Below, one piece after another: positions 45,589-55,499 of a DNA stretch of 64,000 nt. Source of the DNA: Candidatus Avirikenella pullistercoris (lineage in GTDB: Bacteria; Bacteroidota; Bacteroidia; Bacteroidales; Rikenellaceae); NCBI GenBank assembly GCA_018710935.1, contig DVIX01000010.1, positions 1 to 64,000 of the forward strand. Reading direction: 5' to 3'. Every line of letters starts with the position of its first letter. Positions within the stretch are counted from its first letter, which is position 1. Made by a program: the position numbers and the translations under genes. The notes below the pieces were generated by a model. It worked only from the letters and a program-made list of their open reading frames with translations. It was not told the origin of the DNA and did not search any database.

Positions 45589-46077
45589 ATGTATTACGGA
45601 AAGAAAGAGGCAAAGAAACGAGTTGTCACTCCGGAAGGTGCATTGTCCCGGTTGATGATATTGTGTTCCCGGGCGGAAAAATGCGAGGCGGATGCCCGAT
45701 TGTTGCTTGCCCGTTGGGATATAGGCAGGGAGGAGGGAGAAAAGATAATGGAACGGCTTATCCGGGAAGGATATGTCGATAATCGGCGTTATGCTGTTGC
45801 TTTTGTACGGGATAAGGCTGAGTATAACGGTTGGGGTGAACATAAAATTACCGATGCGTTGAGGCGGAAGGGAATTTCTTCTGCCGATATCGCTTTTGCA
45901 TTACAGCATATCGACAGGAAAGAGATGCGGGAAAAATTGAGAAAATTATTGATAAAAAAGAGAGATAGCGTTATTGCCGGGAACGAGTATGAGTTGAAAG
46001 GAAAATTGATTCGTTTTGCCCTTTCGAAAGGATTCGGTTATGATGAGGCGGTTGCAATGGCAGACGATATTTTATAA
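45589..46077 (+). CDS. recX: Regulatory protein RecX
   Basis: 162 residues. RecX inhibits RecA filaments. It shows the three tandem three-helix repeats of the family, with LIREGYVDNRRYAVAFVRDKAEYNGWGEHKI as the most conserved stretch (split across residues ~60-90) and SKGFGYDEAVAMADDIL at the end. Operon with prmC; no recA nearby. Confidence 0.9.
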   Translation: MYYGKKEAKKRVVTPEGALSRLMILCSRAEKCEADARLLLARWDIGREEGEKIMERLIREGYVDNRRYAVAFVRDKAEYNGWGEHKITDALRRKGISSADIAFALQHIDRKEMREKLRKLLIKKRDSVIAGNEYELKGKLIRFALSKGFGYDEAVAMADDIL

Positions 46078-46142
46078 TCTGTTACCGTATTGCCTTTATT
46101 ATGTGCTATTTTTCCTATTTTTGCAGAAGAATACGATAAAGA

Positions 46143-46760
46143 ATGTTTAGAGAAAGTTTAACGAATGAGGAGGTAAATAACCTGCCTATTATAGGGTATC
46201 AGGGGGAAATTATTGTCCTTGAAACCGGTGACCAAAAGGTTGCGGAAAGGTATCTCTCTAAACAAAAGTTAATCGGTTTCGATACCGAATCCCGGGCGAA
46301 TTTTACGAAAGGAACGAAAGATAGTATTTCATTGGTGCAACTATCGGGAGCAGAGAAAGCTTTTTTGATACGGCTTAATAAAACGGGACTTTCTCCGGGA
46401 ATCATTAAAATTTTACAATCCAGGAAAATAGTTAAGGTAGGGCTTGCGATTCATGATGATTTGAAAAAGATTATGGAGGTGAACGATAAGTTTTATCCGC
46501 ATAATTTTGTCGATTTGCAATCTATTGTAAAAGATTACGGGATTCAGGAGCTCGGATTGAAAAAGATTTCGGGTATTGTGCTCGGAAAGCGGATTTCCAA
46601 AGCGCAACGTTTGAGTAATTGGAACGCCGTAAAGCTGACGGAAGCACAACAACGTTATGCTGCTACGGATGCCTGGATATGCCGGGAGATTTATATGAAA
46701 TTATTAAATAGTGTGAAAACAGATGTTAAAAGAAGCGAAAATATATCTCAAGAAAGGTAA
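46143..46760 (+). CDS. DEDD 3'-5' exonuclease (RNase D-like)
   Basis: 205 residues. DnaQ-like domain with exo I GFDTES (Asp, Glu), exo II GLAIHDDLKK (Asp) and exo III QRYAATDAWICREIY (Tyr-x(3)-Asp), the DEDDy set. Single-domain, without HRDC, so nearer to WRN-type/RNase D-like small exonucleases. Its 3' end overlaps the next gene by 38 bases. A TATTTTTG at about 46117 with a TTGC about 21 bases upstream is a probable promoter. Confidence 0.9.
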   Translation: MFRESLTNEEVNNLPIIGYQGEIIVLETGDQKVAERYLSKQKLIGFDTESRANFTKGTKDSISLVQLSGAEKAFLIRLNKTGLSPGIIKILQSRKIVKVGLAIHDDLKKIMEVNDKFYPHNFVDLQSIVKDYGIQELGLKKISGIVLGKRISKAQRLSNWNAVKLTEAQQRYAATDAWICREIYMKLLNSVKTDVKRSENISQER

Positions 46761-47919
46761 GGAAGAGTCTTTGAAAAGGTTTCACCCCTGGATTTTTTCT
46801 GGGGCGATTGCCCGTGTGGAAGGCGTTGCTGTTGACGGAGAAATTGTGGGGATGTATAGCCATGAAGGTGCTTTTTTGGCGAAAGGGCATTGCGGGATGG
46901 GATCTATTGCAGTACGGGTGTTGACTTTTAAGGATGAAGTGTTGGATGAGGGATGGTGGAAACGCCGTATTACCGAGGCATATCGTATGCGGGAAATTTT
47001 AGGATTGACCGCTTCTTCCGAAACGAATTGTTACCGGTTGATACATGGAGAGGGTGATGCCCTGCCGGGATTAGTAGTGGATATATATGGTAATACGGCT
47101 GTTTTTCAGGCGCATAGTGTAGGGATGTATCTTGAGCGGGATGTTATCTGTAAGACGATTAAAGCGATATATGGCTCCCGAATAACGGCGGTGTATGATA
47201 AAAGCAGTGCTACATTGCCCTATAACGAAGAGATAAAGGTTACGGACGGTTATCTTTTTAAAAAAGATAATCATTCCGCTTTACAAGTCAGGGAGAACGG
47301 AATATTGTTCGATGTAAATTGGGTTGAGGGGCAGAAAACAGGTTTTTTCATCGACCAGAGGGTGAATAGGAACTTGGTAAAGTATTATTCCCAGGGACGG
47401 ACTGTATTGAATACTTTTTGTTATACCGGAGGTTTTTCGGTGTATGCCCTTGCAGGAGGAGCTGTTTCGGTCGATTCGGTTGATAGTTCGGGAAAGGCGG
47501 TTGAGTTGTGTGAAAAAAATGTATCGTTGAATTTCCCTGAAAACGATTCTCATCGGGGAATTACCGAAGATGCTTTTCAGTTCCTTCGTGATATGGAATC
47601 GGATAAGTACGATTTGATTATTCTGGATCCTCCGGCTTTTGCGAAACATCATAAAGCGAGGGAGAATGCTTTACAAGGGTATAAACGGATTAATGTACAG
47701 GCATTTCGTAAAATTCGGGCAGGAGGCATCTTGTTTACATTCAGTTGTTCACAGGCGATCAGTAAAGAGCAGTTCCGCATGGCGGTTTTTTCTGCTGCTG
47801 CTATTGCCGGGCGCAATGTCCGTATTCTTCACCAATTGACTCAGCCTGCCGATCATCCCGTAAATATTTATCACCCCGAAGGAGAATACCTGAAGGGATT
47901 GGTGTTGTATGTGGAATAG
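46723..47919 (+). CDS. rlmI: 23S rRNA m5C methyltransferase RlmI-type
   Basis: 398 residues. N-terminal PUA domain (RFHPWIFSGAI), then an EEHEE-type and a Rossmann domain with NTFCYTGGFSVYAL (SAM) and the catalytic LDPPAFAKH region. RlmI methylates C1962 of 23S rRNA; the target here is inferred. Starts 38 bases inside the exonuclease gene, so it is likely translationally coupled. Confidence 0.9.
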   Translation: MLKEAKIYLKKGKEESLKRFHPWIFSGAIARVEGVAVDGEIVGMYSHEGAFLAKGHCGMGSIAVRVLTFKDEVLDEGWWKRRITEAYRMREILGLTASSETNCYRLIHGEGDALPGLVVDIYGNTAVFQAHSVGMYLERDVICKTIKAIYGSRITAVYDKSSATLPYNEEIKVTDGYLFKKDNHSALQVRENGILFDVNWVEGQKTGFFIDQRVNRNLVKYYSQGRTVLNTFCYTGGFSVYALAGGAVSVDSVDSSGKAVELCEKNVSLNFPENDSHRGITEDAFQFLRDMESDKYDLIILDPPAFAKHHKARENALQGYKRINVQAFRKIRAGGILFTFSCSQAISKEQFRMAVFSAAAIAGRNVRILHQLTQPADHPVNIYHPEGEYLKGLVLYVE

Positions 47920-47991
47920 GTTATGGAAACATTGCCTGAATGGAAGTATGAAATCAAATCGGAATTTTGATTCGGAAGGTAAACCCTGTTT

Positions 47992-48438
47992 ATGGATGCA
48001 GATATAAAATTGATAAAGGCGGATTCTTCCGAATATCGGGAAGAGTTGGAACTTCGCAATGAAGTTCTGCGTAAACCGTTAGGATTGAATCTGTATGAGG
48101 AGGATTTGTCTCAGGAATGGGAACAGTATCATATCGGGTTGTTTGATAGCGGGAGATTGTTGGGTGTATTGATATTGGTCCCTTTGGGAACGGATTTCAG
48201 GATGAGACAATTTGCCGTAACAGCGGATAGCCGGAGAATGGGTGTCGGGCGCCGATTGATTCTGTTTGCTGAGAAATTTGTCCGGGAAAAAGGAGGAACG
48301 CGAATATGGTTTCATGCCCGAAAAACGGCTGTTCCTTTTTATGAAAAGCAAGGATATAAAACGGTCGGGGCTCCGTTTGTCGAACTGTCTGTACCTCATA
48401 TCGAAATGGAGAAAGAGCTAATTAATGCTAAAACGTGA
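47992..48438 (+). CDS. GNAT family N-acetyltransferase
   Basis: 148 residues. Motif A is FAVTADSRRMGVGRRLI with the G-x-G loop, and ARKTAVPFYEKQGYK is motif B; the ending PHIEMEKEL is common in ElaA-like GNATs. The substrate is not predictable. 72 bases after the methyltransferase. Confidence 0.87.
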   Translation: MDADIKLIKADSSEYREELELRNEVLRKPLGLNLYEEDLSQEWEQYHIGLFDSGRLLGVLILVPLGTDFRMRQFAVTADSRRMGVGRRLILFAEKFVREKGGTRIWFHARKTAVPFYEKQGYKTVGAPFVELSVPHIEMEKELINAKT

Positions 48439-48534
48439 AATTTTCTGATTCTTATCGTAAAATATTCAATGATTTTTTTATTCGATAGGGTGTTGGGAAT
48501 GGTATTTTGAGTGGGTTTGAGGTAAAAGGAAATA

Positions 48535-48566
48535 AAAAAGAGAGAGGATTTTCCTCTCTCTTTTTT
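48535..48566. terminator. Bidirectional terminator between GNAT gene and mutB
   Basis: AAAAAGAGAGAGGA pairs with TCCTCTCTCTTTTT; A and T flanks are symmetric, so it serves both converging genes. Confidence 0.88.
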
Positions 48567-48586
48567 ATTATAGATTGTGTTGAATA

Positions 48587-50731
48587 TTAGCTATTCAGAA
48601 TTTCTAAGATTTTGATAGCTGCTGTCGTTACAGGAGTACCCGGTCCGAATATTGCAGCTGCGCCGGCTTTGTAAAGGAAGTCGTAGTCTTGGTGGGGAAT
48701 TACACCTCCTACGATTACTACGATGTCTTCACGTCCGAGCTTTTTAAGTTCTGCAACGATTTGCGGTACCAATGTTTTGTGTCCTGCAGCAAGAGAGGAA
48801 ACGCCTACTACGTGTACGTCGTTTTCAACGGCTTGTTTGGCAGCTTCTTCCGGTGTTTGGAAGAGCGGGCCCATATCTACGTCGAATCCAATGTCGGCAT
48901 ATCCGGTTGCTACTACTTTAGCGCCGCGGTCATGGCCGTCTTGTCCGAGTTTTGCGATCATGATACGCGGTTGGCGGCCTTCTTTCTTAGCGAATGCTTC
49001 GCAAAGGGCTTTTGCTTTTTGGAAACTGTCGTCGTTTTTCACTTCTGAAGAATATACACCTGAGATGGAACGAATAACTGCTTTGTAACGGCCTACTACT
49101 GCTTCGCAGGCATCGGATATTTCCCCGAGTGATGCACGGAGTTTAGCAGCTTCGACAGCTAATTCGAGAAGGTTGCCTTTGCCTGTTTTCACACATTCGG
49201 TAATGGCTTCCAAAGCAGCTTTTACTTTTGCGTTGTCGCGTTTTGCGCGCAAATCTTTCAAACGCTCGATTTGAGATAAACGTACGGCTGTATTATCTAC
49301 GTCCAGAATATCGATCGGATCTTCTTTTTCCAAACGGTATTTGTTCAAACCTACGATAATATCGTTGCCTGAATCGATACGTGCTTGTTTGCGGGCTGCA
49401 GCTTCTTCGATACGCATTTTAGGAATACCTGTTTCGATAGCTTTTGCCATACCGCCCAATTCTTCTACTTCCTGAATCAGCTTCCATGCTTTTTCAGCGA
49501 TTTCTTTGGTAAGCGATTCGATATAGTAAGAACCTGCCCATGGATCGACTACGCGGCAGATATTGGTTTCTTCCTGTAAATATATCTGGGTATTACGTGC
49601 GATACGAGCAGAGAAGTCGGTCGGCAATGCGATTGCTTCGTCCAAAGCGTTGGTGTGCAAAGATTGAGTGTGTCCCAGTGCAGCAGCCATTGCTTCGATT
49701 GCCGTACGGGCAACGTTATTGAACGGATCCTGTTCTGTAAGAGACCAGCCGGATGTTTGTGAGTGGGTACGCAATGCCAGTGATTTCGGATTCTTCGGAT
49801 TGAATTGTTTAACGATTTTAGCCCAAAGAAGACGAGCAGCACGCATTTTTGCGATTTCCATAAAGTGGTTGGTTCCGATAGCCCAGAAGAAAGACAAACG
49901 CGGAGCGAAAGAGTCGATATCCATGCCTGCGTTCACACCGGTACGGAGGTATTCAAGACCGTCTGCCAAGGTGTATGCCAATTCGATATCTGCGGTAGCA
50001 CCTGCTTCTTGCATGTGGTATCCGGAGATAGAGATAGAGTTGAATTTAGGCATATTTTTGGAAGTGTACTCAAAAATATCGGCGATAATCTGCATAGAGA
50101 ATTTAGGCGGGTAAATATAGGTATTACGTACCATAAATTCTTTCAGGATATCGTTTTGGATAGTACCGCTCAATTGGTCCAAGGTACAACCTTGTTCCAA
50201 ACCGGCAACGATGTAGAATGCGAGTACAGGTAATACGGCACCGTTCATAGTCATAGATACGGACATTTTGTCCAAAGGAATACCGTCGAACAGTACTTTC
50301 ATATCTTCTACCGAGCAGATAGATACCCCTGCTTTACCTACGTCGCCTACTACACGGGGATGGTCTGCGTCGTATCCGCGGTGTGTTGCGAGGTCGAATG
50401 CAACGGAAAGACCTTTTTGTCCGGAAGCGAGGTTACGGCGGTAAAAGGCATTGGATTCTGCAGCAGTAGAGAACCCTGCGTATTGACGGATAGTCCACGG
50501 ACGCATTACGTACATCGTACTGTACGGGCCGCGAAGGAACGGTGCGATACCGGCAGCGTAACCGAGGTGTTCCATGTGTTCGAGGTCTGCTGCGGTATAT
50601 GCTCCTTTTACCGGAATATGTTCGGGTGTAATCCAGGTAGGATTTTCATTGCAGGCACCCGTACCCTTTGCACAACAAGCAGAACCCGGTTGTGCACCTG
50701 TTGTTTCTATATCTGAAAATTTTGCTCTCAT
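48587..50731 (-). CDS. mutB: Methylmalonyl-CoA mutase large subunit
   Basis: 714 residues. Adenosylcobalamin-dependent interconversion of succinyl-CoA and methylmalonyl-CoA, the key step of propionate formation. The substrate barrel starts [23 protein letters not shown]; the C-terminal B12 domain has the DGHDRGAK cobalamin histidine motif and [12 protein letters not shown]. Encoded 13 bases after mutA. Terminated by the bidirectional hairpin. Confidence 0.97.
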   Translation of the reverse strand: MRAKFSDIETTGAQPGSACCAKGTGACNENPTWITPEHIPVKGAYTAADLEHMEHLGYAAGIAPFLRGPYSTMYVMRPWTIRQYAGFSTAAESNAFYRRNLASGQKGLSVAFDLATHRGYDADHPRVVGDVGKAGVSICSVEDMKVLFDGIPLDKMSVSMTMNGAVLPVLAFYIVAGLEQGCTLDQLSGTIQNDILKEFMVRNTYIYPPKFSMQIIADIFEYTSKNMPKFNSISISGYHMQEAGATADIELAYTLADGLEYLRTGVNAGMDIDSFAPRLSFFWAIGTNHFMEIAKMRAARLLWAKIVKQFNPKNPKSLALRTHSQTSGWSLTEQDPFNNVARTAIEAMAAALGHTQSLHTNALDEAIALPTDFSARIARNTQIYLQEETNICRVVDPWAGSYYIESLTKEIAEKAWKLIQEVEELGGMAKAIETGIPKMRIEEAAARKQARIDSGNDIIVGLNKYRLEKEDPIDILDVDNTAVRLSQIERLKDLRAKRDNAKVKAALEAITECVKTGKGNLLELAVEAAKLRASLGEISDACEAVVGRYKAVIRSISGVYSSEVKNDDSFQKAKALCEAFAKKEGRQPRIMIAKLGQDGHDRGAKVVATGYADIGFDVDMGPLFQTPEEAAKQAVENDVHVVGVSSLAAGHKTLVPQIVAELKKLGREDIVVIVGGVIPHQDYDFLYKAGAAAIFGPGTPVTTAAIKILEILNS

Positions 50732-50744
50732 AATAGTCGTTTAA

Positions 50745-52619
50745 TTAGATGCCAAGTTCTTTTTGATATGCTGTAAGCGTTTCAAGGACATTGGATTTAA
50801 CACTGATAAAGTTTTTGATGCCTTTGGCTTCGAGTTCTTCTTTGCAGGCAGGAGCACCGGCGATAACCAATATTGCTTTTCCTCCCAATGCAGCCTGTAC
50901 TTCCGGGCCGAAAGTTGCGTATTCGTCGTCTGAAGAACAGAGGACAACGATTTCTGCTTTGGATTCCAAGGCAGCTTTTACGCCTTCTTCAACAGAGTGG
51001 AACAGGTTGTTGTCGATGGGTTTGATACCTGCGCAACCGAAGAAGTTGCTGGAGAATTGAGCGCGTGCACGTGCGAAAGCAAGATTTCCGAGAGTCAGCA
51101 TAAATGCTTTCGGAGTTTTACCGCTGCGGTCTGTTCTCAAACGGAGTGCTTCGAATGCCATTCCGGCACGATACGGTTTCAAAGTCTTCAAGCCGGCTTC
51201 CGGTTCTTTCCCGCAGCAGCATTTGCAAGCACTGCGAGTAACGGTTTCTTCCGTGATCGTTTTGTCTGCCGTTTCGTTGAAGTTCGGATATTGGTTGGTT
51301 CCCAATAAGATTTCACGACGGGTTGCGATGTTCAGGTCACGTTTTGCAGAAGTTTCTTCAATCTTGGATTGGATGAATCCTGCTTTGAAAGCAGCTACAT
51401 AACCGCCTTCGTTTTCCACTTCTTTAAATAAGTTCCATGCATTTTCAGCGATGGATTGGGTCAGAACTTCAATATAATATGAACCGCCTGCAATGTCGGT
51501 AACCTGATTGAAATGCGATTCTTCTTTCAGTAAAAGTTGTACGTTACGAGCTATACGGGAAGAGAATTCCGACGGAGCTTCGTAAGCGTTGTCGAACGGA
51601 AGAACTTCGATAGAAGATACTCCGGAAATAGCGGCACTCATCGCTTCGGTCGTTCCGCGCAACATGTTTACATAAGGGTCGTAAACAGTCATGTTGTATT
51701 TGGAAGTGATAGCGTGGGCTTTCATTTTGCAGGAGCAGCTCTTTTCCGGATTGTATTGTTTAACGATATTCGCCCATAACATGCGGGCAGCACGGAATTT
51801 TGCAATTTCCATGAAATAGTTGGAGCTAATAGCAAAATTGAACTTGATGCTTTTGGCAGCCTGGTCTACGCTTAAACCTGCTTCGGTCAGTTGTACGAGG
51901 TATTCGTGGGCAACAGACAAGGTATATCCTAATTCTTGTACGATGGATGAACCGCAGTTATTGAAAACGTTGCCGTTTACGGTAACGAAGCGTACACGTT
52001 TGTATTTGCTCCATTTCTCGATAAGGGTTTTGATTTCAGAAATGCAATTCCCTTCATGGCAGAATCTGCCTTTAAGAGAGAGCTTTTTGATAATCGGGTC
52101 GATGTTGAAAGAAACCTGTACATCTTCCGGGTCCATGTTTGATGCACTTACTTTTTCCATAAAAAGTTCGGCAACATGGGACACTGCACAACCGTCGAAA
52201 TTCAATTCTACTGCTTTAATTTCGATACCGCTCAATAGCGTGTCGAGGTCTTCAGCAGAAAATTCTTTGTTGCTGATAACGAAGCACAAAGAATCGGCTC
52301 CTTTCATCAATACGTCTAATGCGGTAGCATTTGCTGTTTTTGGGCAATCTACTTTGATTGTCTGACGGGTCAACCAGTTGTTATTTTCTTTTACGCCACG
52401 AACGTAAGGAAATTCACCTGGTTTGGAATTGAGATGTTTGATGCCTTCAAGATTTTCGGCACGATAATAAGGGCGAACGTTGAACCCTTCCATCGTTTTC
52501 CATACGAGTTTCTTCTCATAATCGGCACCTTTCAGGTCTTTGTTAATTACCGCTTCCCACTCTTCCGTAGATACGGGAGGGAATTCGGCAAATAGCTTTT
52601 GGTCCTTTAATTCTGCCAT
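50745..52619 (-). CDS. mutA: Methylmalonyl-CoA mutase small subunit
   Basis: 624 residues. Same barrel plus B12-domain fold as the large subunit but without the cobalamin DxHxxG motif, as expected for the non-catalytic partner. The sequence carries NFAISSNYFMEIAKFRAARMLWANIVKQY in two parts, shared with MutB (residues ~255-285). Promoter at 52655-52687. First gene of the mutAB operon. Confidence 0.96.
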   Translation of the reverse strand: MAELKDQKLFAEFPPVSTEEWEAVINKDLKGADYEKKLVWKTMEGFNVRPYYRAENLEGIKHLNSKPGEFPYVRGVKENNNWLTRQTIKVDCPKTANATALDVLMKGADSLCFVISNKEFSAEDLDTLLSGIEIKAVELNFDGCAVSHVAELFMEKVSASNMDPEDVQVSFNIDPIIKKLSLKGRFCHEGNCISEIKTLIEKWSKYKRVRFVTVNGNVFNNCGSSIVQELGYTLSVAHEYLVQLTEAGLSVDQAAKSIKFNFAISSNYFMEIAKFRAARMLWANIVKQYNPEKSCSCKMKAHAITSKYNMTVYDPYVNMLRGTTEAMSAAISGVSSIEVLPFDNAYEAPSEFSSRIARNVQLLLKEESHFNQVTDIAGGSYYIEVLTQSIAENAWNLFKEVENEGGYVAAFKAGFIQSKIEETSAKRDLNIATRREILLGTNQYPNFNETADKTITEETVTRSACKCCCGKEPEAGLKTLKPYRAGMAFEALRLRTDRSGKTPKAFMLTLGNLAFARARAQFSSNFFGCAGIKPIDNNLFHSVEEGVKAALESKAEIVVLCSSDDEYATFGPEVQAALGGKAILVIAGAPACKEELEAKGIKNFISVKSNVLETLTAYQKELGI

Positions 52620-52654
52620 AACTATATTTTTATTTTAAAGAGTTTTATAAAGTG

Positions 52655-52687
52655 CAAACTTAATTATTTTTGTTGGGTTTATTCAAA
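52655..52687 (-). promoter_or_regulatory. Bacteroidota-type promoter of mutAB
   Basis: On the minus strand TTTG (plus 52684-52687) and TAAGTTTG (plus 52655-52662) are 21 bases apart, 35 bases before the mutA start codon. Confidence 0.7.
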
Positions 52688-52789
52688 AAAAGTGGTAAAA
52701 AATAACCTTTTACCTCCTATTTTTATAACTTTGAATAGGAAAGACCGGCGGGATGCAGGTATGTCCGTTAAAATTAAGGAGTAAAATAT

Positions 52790-54658
52790 ATGTATAGGGA
52801 TTTAAGGGAATATATCTGTCGGTTGGAGCAGGAAGGAGAGTTGATACGGATTAAAAAGTTCGTCGATTCCGATTTGGAGATAGCGGAAATTACCGACCGT
52901 TTTTGTAAATGCGAAGGGGGAGGAAAAGCGCTGTTTTTTGAAAATACAAGGACGGATTTTCCTGTATTGACCAATATGATGGGGTCCGACAAAAGAATTT
53001 GCATGGCATTAGGAGTGGGTAGATTAGAGGAGTTGAATGAGCGGATATCGGATATGTTCGGGAAAGCGACGGCTCCGAAAACCGTCCTTTCCGATAAATT
53101 GAAAATGATTCCATTGTTGGGACAAGTAGCGAATTGGATGCCGAAACGGAAACGGGGGAAGGGGGAATGTCAGCAGGTAGTGCTCTGCGGTGAGGAGGTG
53201 GATTTGGGACGGTTGCCGGTATTGAAATGTGCTCCTTTCGATGGAGGCAGGTTCATTACTTTGCCTTTGGTACATACGGTCGATCCGGTTACCGGTGTCG
53301 GAAATGTAGGGATGTACCGCATGCAGCTTTTTTCGAAAAATACGACCGGAATGCACTGGCACAGGCATAAAACCGGTGAACGACATTATTCGGAATATAA
53401 AAGATTGGGAAAAAAGATGCCGGTTACGGTATGCTTAGGGGGTGATCCTGTCTATACTTATTCGGCGACGGCGCCTTTGCCCGACAATGTGGATGAATAT
53501 ATGTTGGCGGGTTTTATACGTAAAAAGCCGGTAGAGTTGGTGAAATGCATTACGAACGATTTATATGTTCCTGCCGATTGCGATTTTGTTATCGAAGGGT
53601 ATGTGGATCCATCGGAAGAAAAAGTCGTAGAAGGGGCGTTCGGCGATCATACCGGTTTTTATTCATTGGAAGATTTTTATCCGTTGTTCCATGTAACTTG
53701 TATTACTTATCGGAAAGATGCGGTATATCCGGCTACTTTGGTAGGAGTTCCGCCAATGGAGGACCTCTATATTGCAAAAGCGACCGAACGAATTTTTTTG
53801 GCGCCGATACGTTTGATGATGCAACCCGATATTACGGATATGTTCATGCCTTGGGAGGGTGTCGCACATAATATCGTTTTATTGGATATTGAAAAAAAGT
53901 ATCCGGGGCAGGGTTTTAAGGTGGCGAGCTCTATGTGGGGGGCGGGACAGATGATGTTTAATAAATTTATGTTGGTTACTTCCGGGTTGGCGGGACAATT
54001 GGGGGATAAGGAAAAAATAAAAGAGCGTTTGCGGAATATATCCGTACCGGATGACCTTCTTTTTTCGAAAGGACCTTTGGATGTGCTGGACCATACCGCT
54101 CCGGCAATGGGATTCGGAGGAAAGTTATGTATTGACGCTACGGAGAAATTTTCGGAAGAGAGTTTTGGACGGTACGAAAAAGATATTTCTGTACCGGAAA
54201 CATTTGCTCTGCCTTTCGGAGTGGCGGAGGCGGATACAAAATTATTAAAGGAAGGATGGCCGGTTTTATTCGTTTATGCAGGCAGGGATGTCGATTTCAG
54301 GCAAGTTTCGCAGGAGGTGATGGAAAATAACGGATTGGAAGGGCTGAAATTTATGGTGTTATTCGATGAGCAGGTGGCGGAATGCAATTATCGGTTGCTT
54401 CTATGGCTGATAGGGAATAATGCGGATGCCGTTCGGGATACCTTTATTTATAGAAATACTCTGGTAATAGACGCCCGGGCTAAATTCGGCGGACTAAACG
54501 GTTTTTCCCGTCGTTGGCCTAATATCGTTGCAATGGATAAAAAAACGATTGCCGAAGTGGATGCCAAATGGAACGAATGGGAGTTGGGAGCGTTTATTTC
54601 TTCTCCTTCTTTGGAATATGAAAGATTGTTATTTCCCGGAACGACCGATGTTAAATAG
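52790..54658 (+). CDS. ubiD: UbiD family decarboxylase (menaquinone biosynthesis type)
   Basis: 622 residues, the long UbiD subtype of Bacteroidota. UbiD enzymes use prenylated FMN to decarboxylate an aromatic acid of the quinone pathway. Recognisable segments are the N-terminal DLREYICRLEQEGELIRI, the metal/prFMN region with GNVGMYRMQ and H-W-H-R-H, and the E-x-P-x-E-D-type stretch VGVPPMEDLY with the catalytic Glu-Arg-Glu set inferred. ubiX is not nearby. A small membrane protein gene follows after 2 bases. Confidence 0.92.
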   Translation: MYRDLREYICRLEQEGELIRIKKFVDSDLEIAEITDRFCKCEGGGKALFFENTRTDFPVLTNMMGSDKRICMALGVGRLEELNERISDMFGKATAPKTVLSDKLKMIPLLGQVANWMPKRKRGKGECQQVVLCGEEVDLGRLPVLKCAPFDGGRFITLPLVHTVDPVTGVGNVGMYRMQLFSKNTTGMHWHRHKTGERHYSEYKRLGKKMPVTVCLGGDPVYTYSATAPLPDNVDEYMLAGFIRKKPVELVKCITNDLYVPADCDFVIEGYVDPSEEKVVEGAFGDHTGFYSLEDFYPLFHVTCITYRKDAVYPATLVGVPPMEDLYIAKATERIFLAPIRLMMQPDITDMFMPWEGVAHNIVLLDIEKKYPGQGFKVASSMWGAGQMMFNKFMLVTSGLAGQLGDKEKIKERLRNISVPDDLLFSKGPLDVLDHTAPAMGFGGKLCIDATEKFSEESFGRYEKDISVPETFALPFGVAEADTKLLKEGWPVLFVYAGRDVDFRQVSQEVMENNGLEGLKFMVLFDEQVAECNYRLLLWLIGNNADAVRDTFIYRNTLVIDARAKFGGLNGFSRRWPNIVAMDKKTIAEVDAKWNEWELGAFISSPSLEYERLLFPGTTDVK

Positions 54659-54660
54659 GT

Positions 54661-54966
54661 ATGGGTATGAGTAAGCTGAAGGAATTGCTCTCTTTTTCTC
54701 CAGGAGAGGTAAAAGGAATTTGTTTGATTGCAGGTATTGCGATATTGGTGTTTGTTGTTTGCAAGGTGATCGTGCAGAGTCGTAATGATGTCCGGATAAT
54801 TACGGTTACCGAGACGATTCCGTTGGCCGGGGAATATTTCGGAGAGGAAAAAATGCCGATACGGAAAGAAGGGACAGGGGAAACTGGTGCTGAACAGCCG
54901 GGAGAAGGAGAAACAGAAAATATAGACAATGAGTTATTGGATCTTCTGTTTTTCGAGAATAAATGA
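54661..54966 (+). CDS. Small single-pass membrane protein
   Basis: 101 residues (or 99 from ATG 54667). N-terminal FSPGEVKGI followed by one hydrophobic helix of about 20 residues (ICLIAGIAILVFVVCKVIV), then an acidic Gly/Glu-rich tail ending ELLDLLFFENK. The N-terminal layout recalls the helix preceding HhH domains in Bacteroidota ComEA-like proteins, but no HhH motif is present, so it may be a truncated relative. No function can be assigned. Confidence 0.6.
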   Translation: MGMSKLKELLSFSPGEVKGICLIAGIAILVFVVCKVIVQSRNDVRIITVTETIPLAGEYFGEEKMPIRKEGTGETGAEQPGEGETENIDNELLDLLFFENK

Positions 54967-54990
54967 TATGGAATTGAAATTCAGCCGAAA

Positions 54991-55022
54991 TTTCGCTTTT
55001 TAATAAAAAGATTATATATTTG
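54991..55022 (+). promoter_or_regulatory. Probable promoter of rpsU
   Basis: TTTC (54991-54994) is followed after 20 bases by TATATTTG (55015-55022). It lies about 200 bases before the rpsU start, giving a long leader. Confidence 0.6.
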
Positions 55023-55155
55023 CAGTCCGAAATAATCCGTACAGATGTGTGCGAAGTATGAATGCAGCGGTGTTTCGCTCTAAATGAAAGGGGGTTATAG
55101 TAACGATCCGGAAATAGATTGAGTTACATATACGATTTGCAGGAGCAGTTCTTGC

Positions 55156-55186
55156 GAAGGGGCTTTTTGCAAAGGCCTTCCTTTTG
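55156..55186 (+). terminator. Terminator-like hairpin in the rpsU leader (possible attenuator)
   Basis: GAAGG (55156-55160) pairs with CCTTC (55176-55180) and CTTTT with AAAGG inside, with a GG bulge, then CTTTTGTTT. It lies between the promoter and the gene, so a regulatory role is possible. No other gene lies in 54967-55222. Confidence 0.5.
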
Positions 55187-55222
55187 TTTATATTAATTTG
55201 TAAAAATTAAAAAAGAGATATT

Positions 55223-55414
55223 ATGATTATTATGCCGATTAAAGAGGGTGAAAATATTGAAAGAGCCCTTAAAAAATTTAAAAGAAAATTTGAAAAGACT
55301 GGTGTATTGAAAGAACTTCGTGCCCGCCAGCAATTTACAAAACCTTCTGTTGAAAAACGGAAACAGAGATTGCGTGCGATATATGTAAAGCAATTACAAC
55401 GCGAAGAAGAATAG
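55223..55414 (+). CDS. rpsU: Ribosomal protein bS21
   Basis: 63 residues, short and basic, with the conserved KEGENIERALKKFKRKFEKTG and REL/LRARQQF...KPSVEKR pattern. Part of the 30S subunit; in Bacteroidota it sits near the anti-Shine-Dalgarno region of 16S rRNA. The region before the ATG (AAAAAGAGATATT) has only a weak SD-like run. Confidence 0.95.
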   Translation: MIIMPIKEGENIERALKKFKRKFEKTGVLKELRARQQFTKPSVEKRKQRLRAIYVKQLQREEE

Positions 55415-55499
55415 ACGTTAGATTATTTGCCGGCTTCGGGCAGGTAGTTTGAGCGTTTGTTCTTATCGAATACGGATAAAACAGGTTGAACCGCTTGCC

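Noticed and set aside
49668-50114. Open frames antisense to mutB
   Set aside because: They mirror the strongly codon-biased mutB gene and have no recognisable product.
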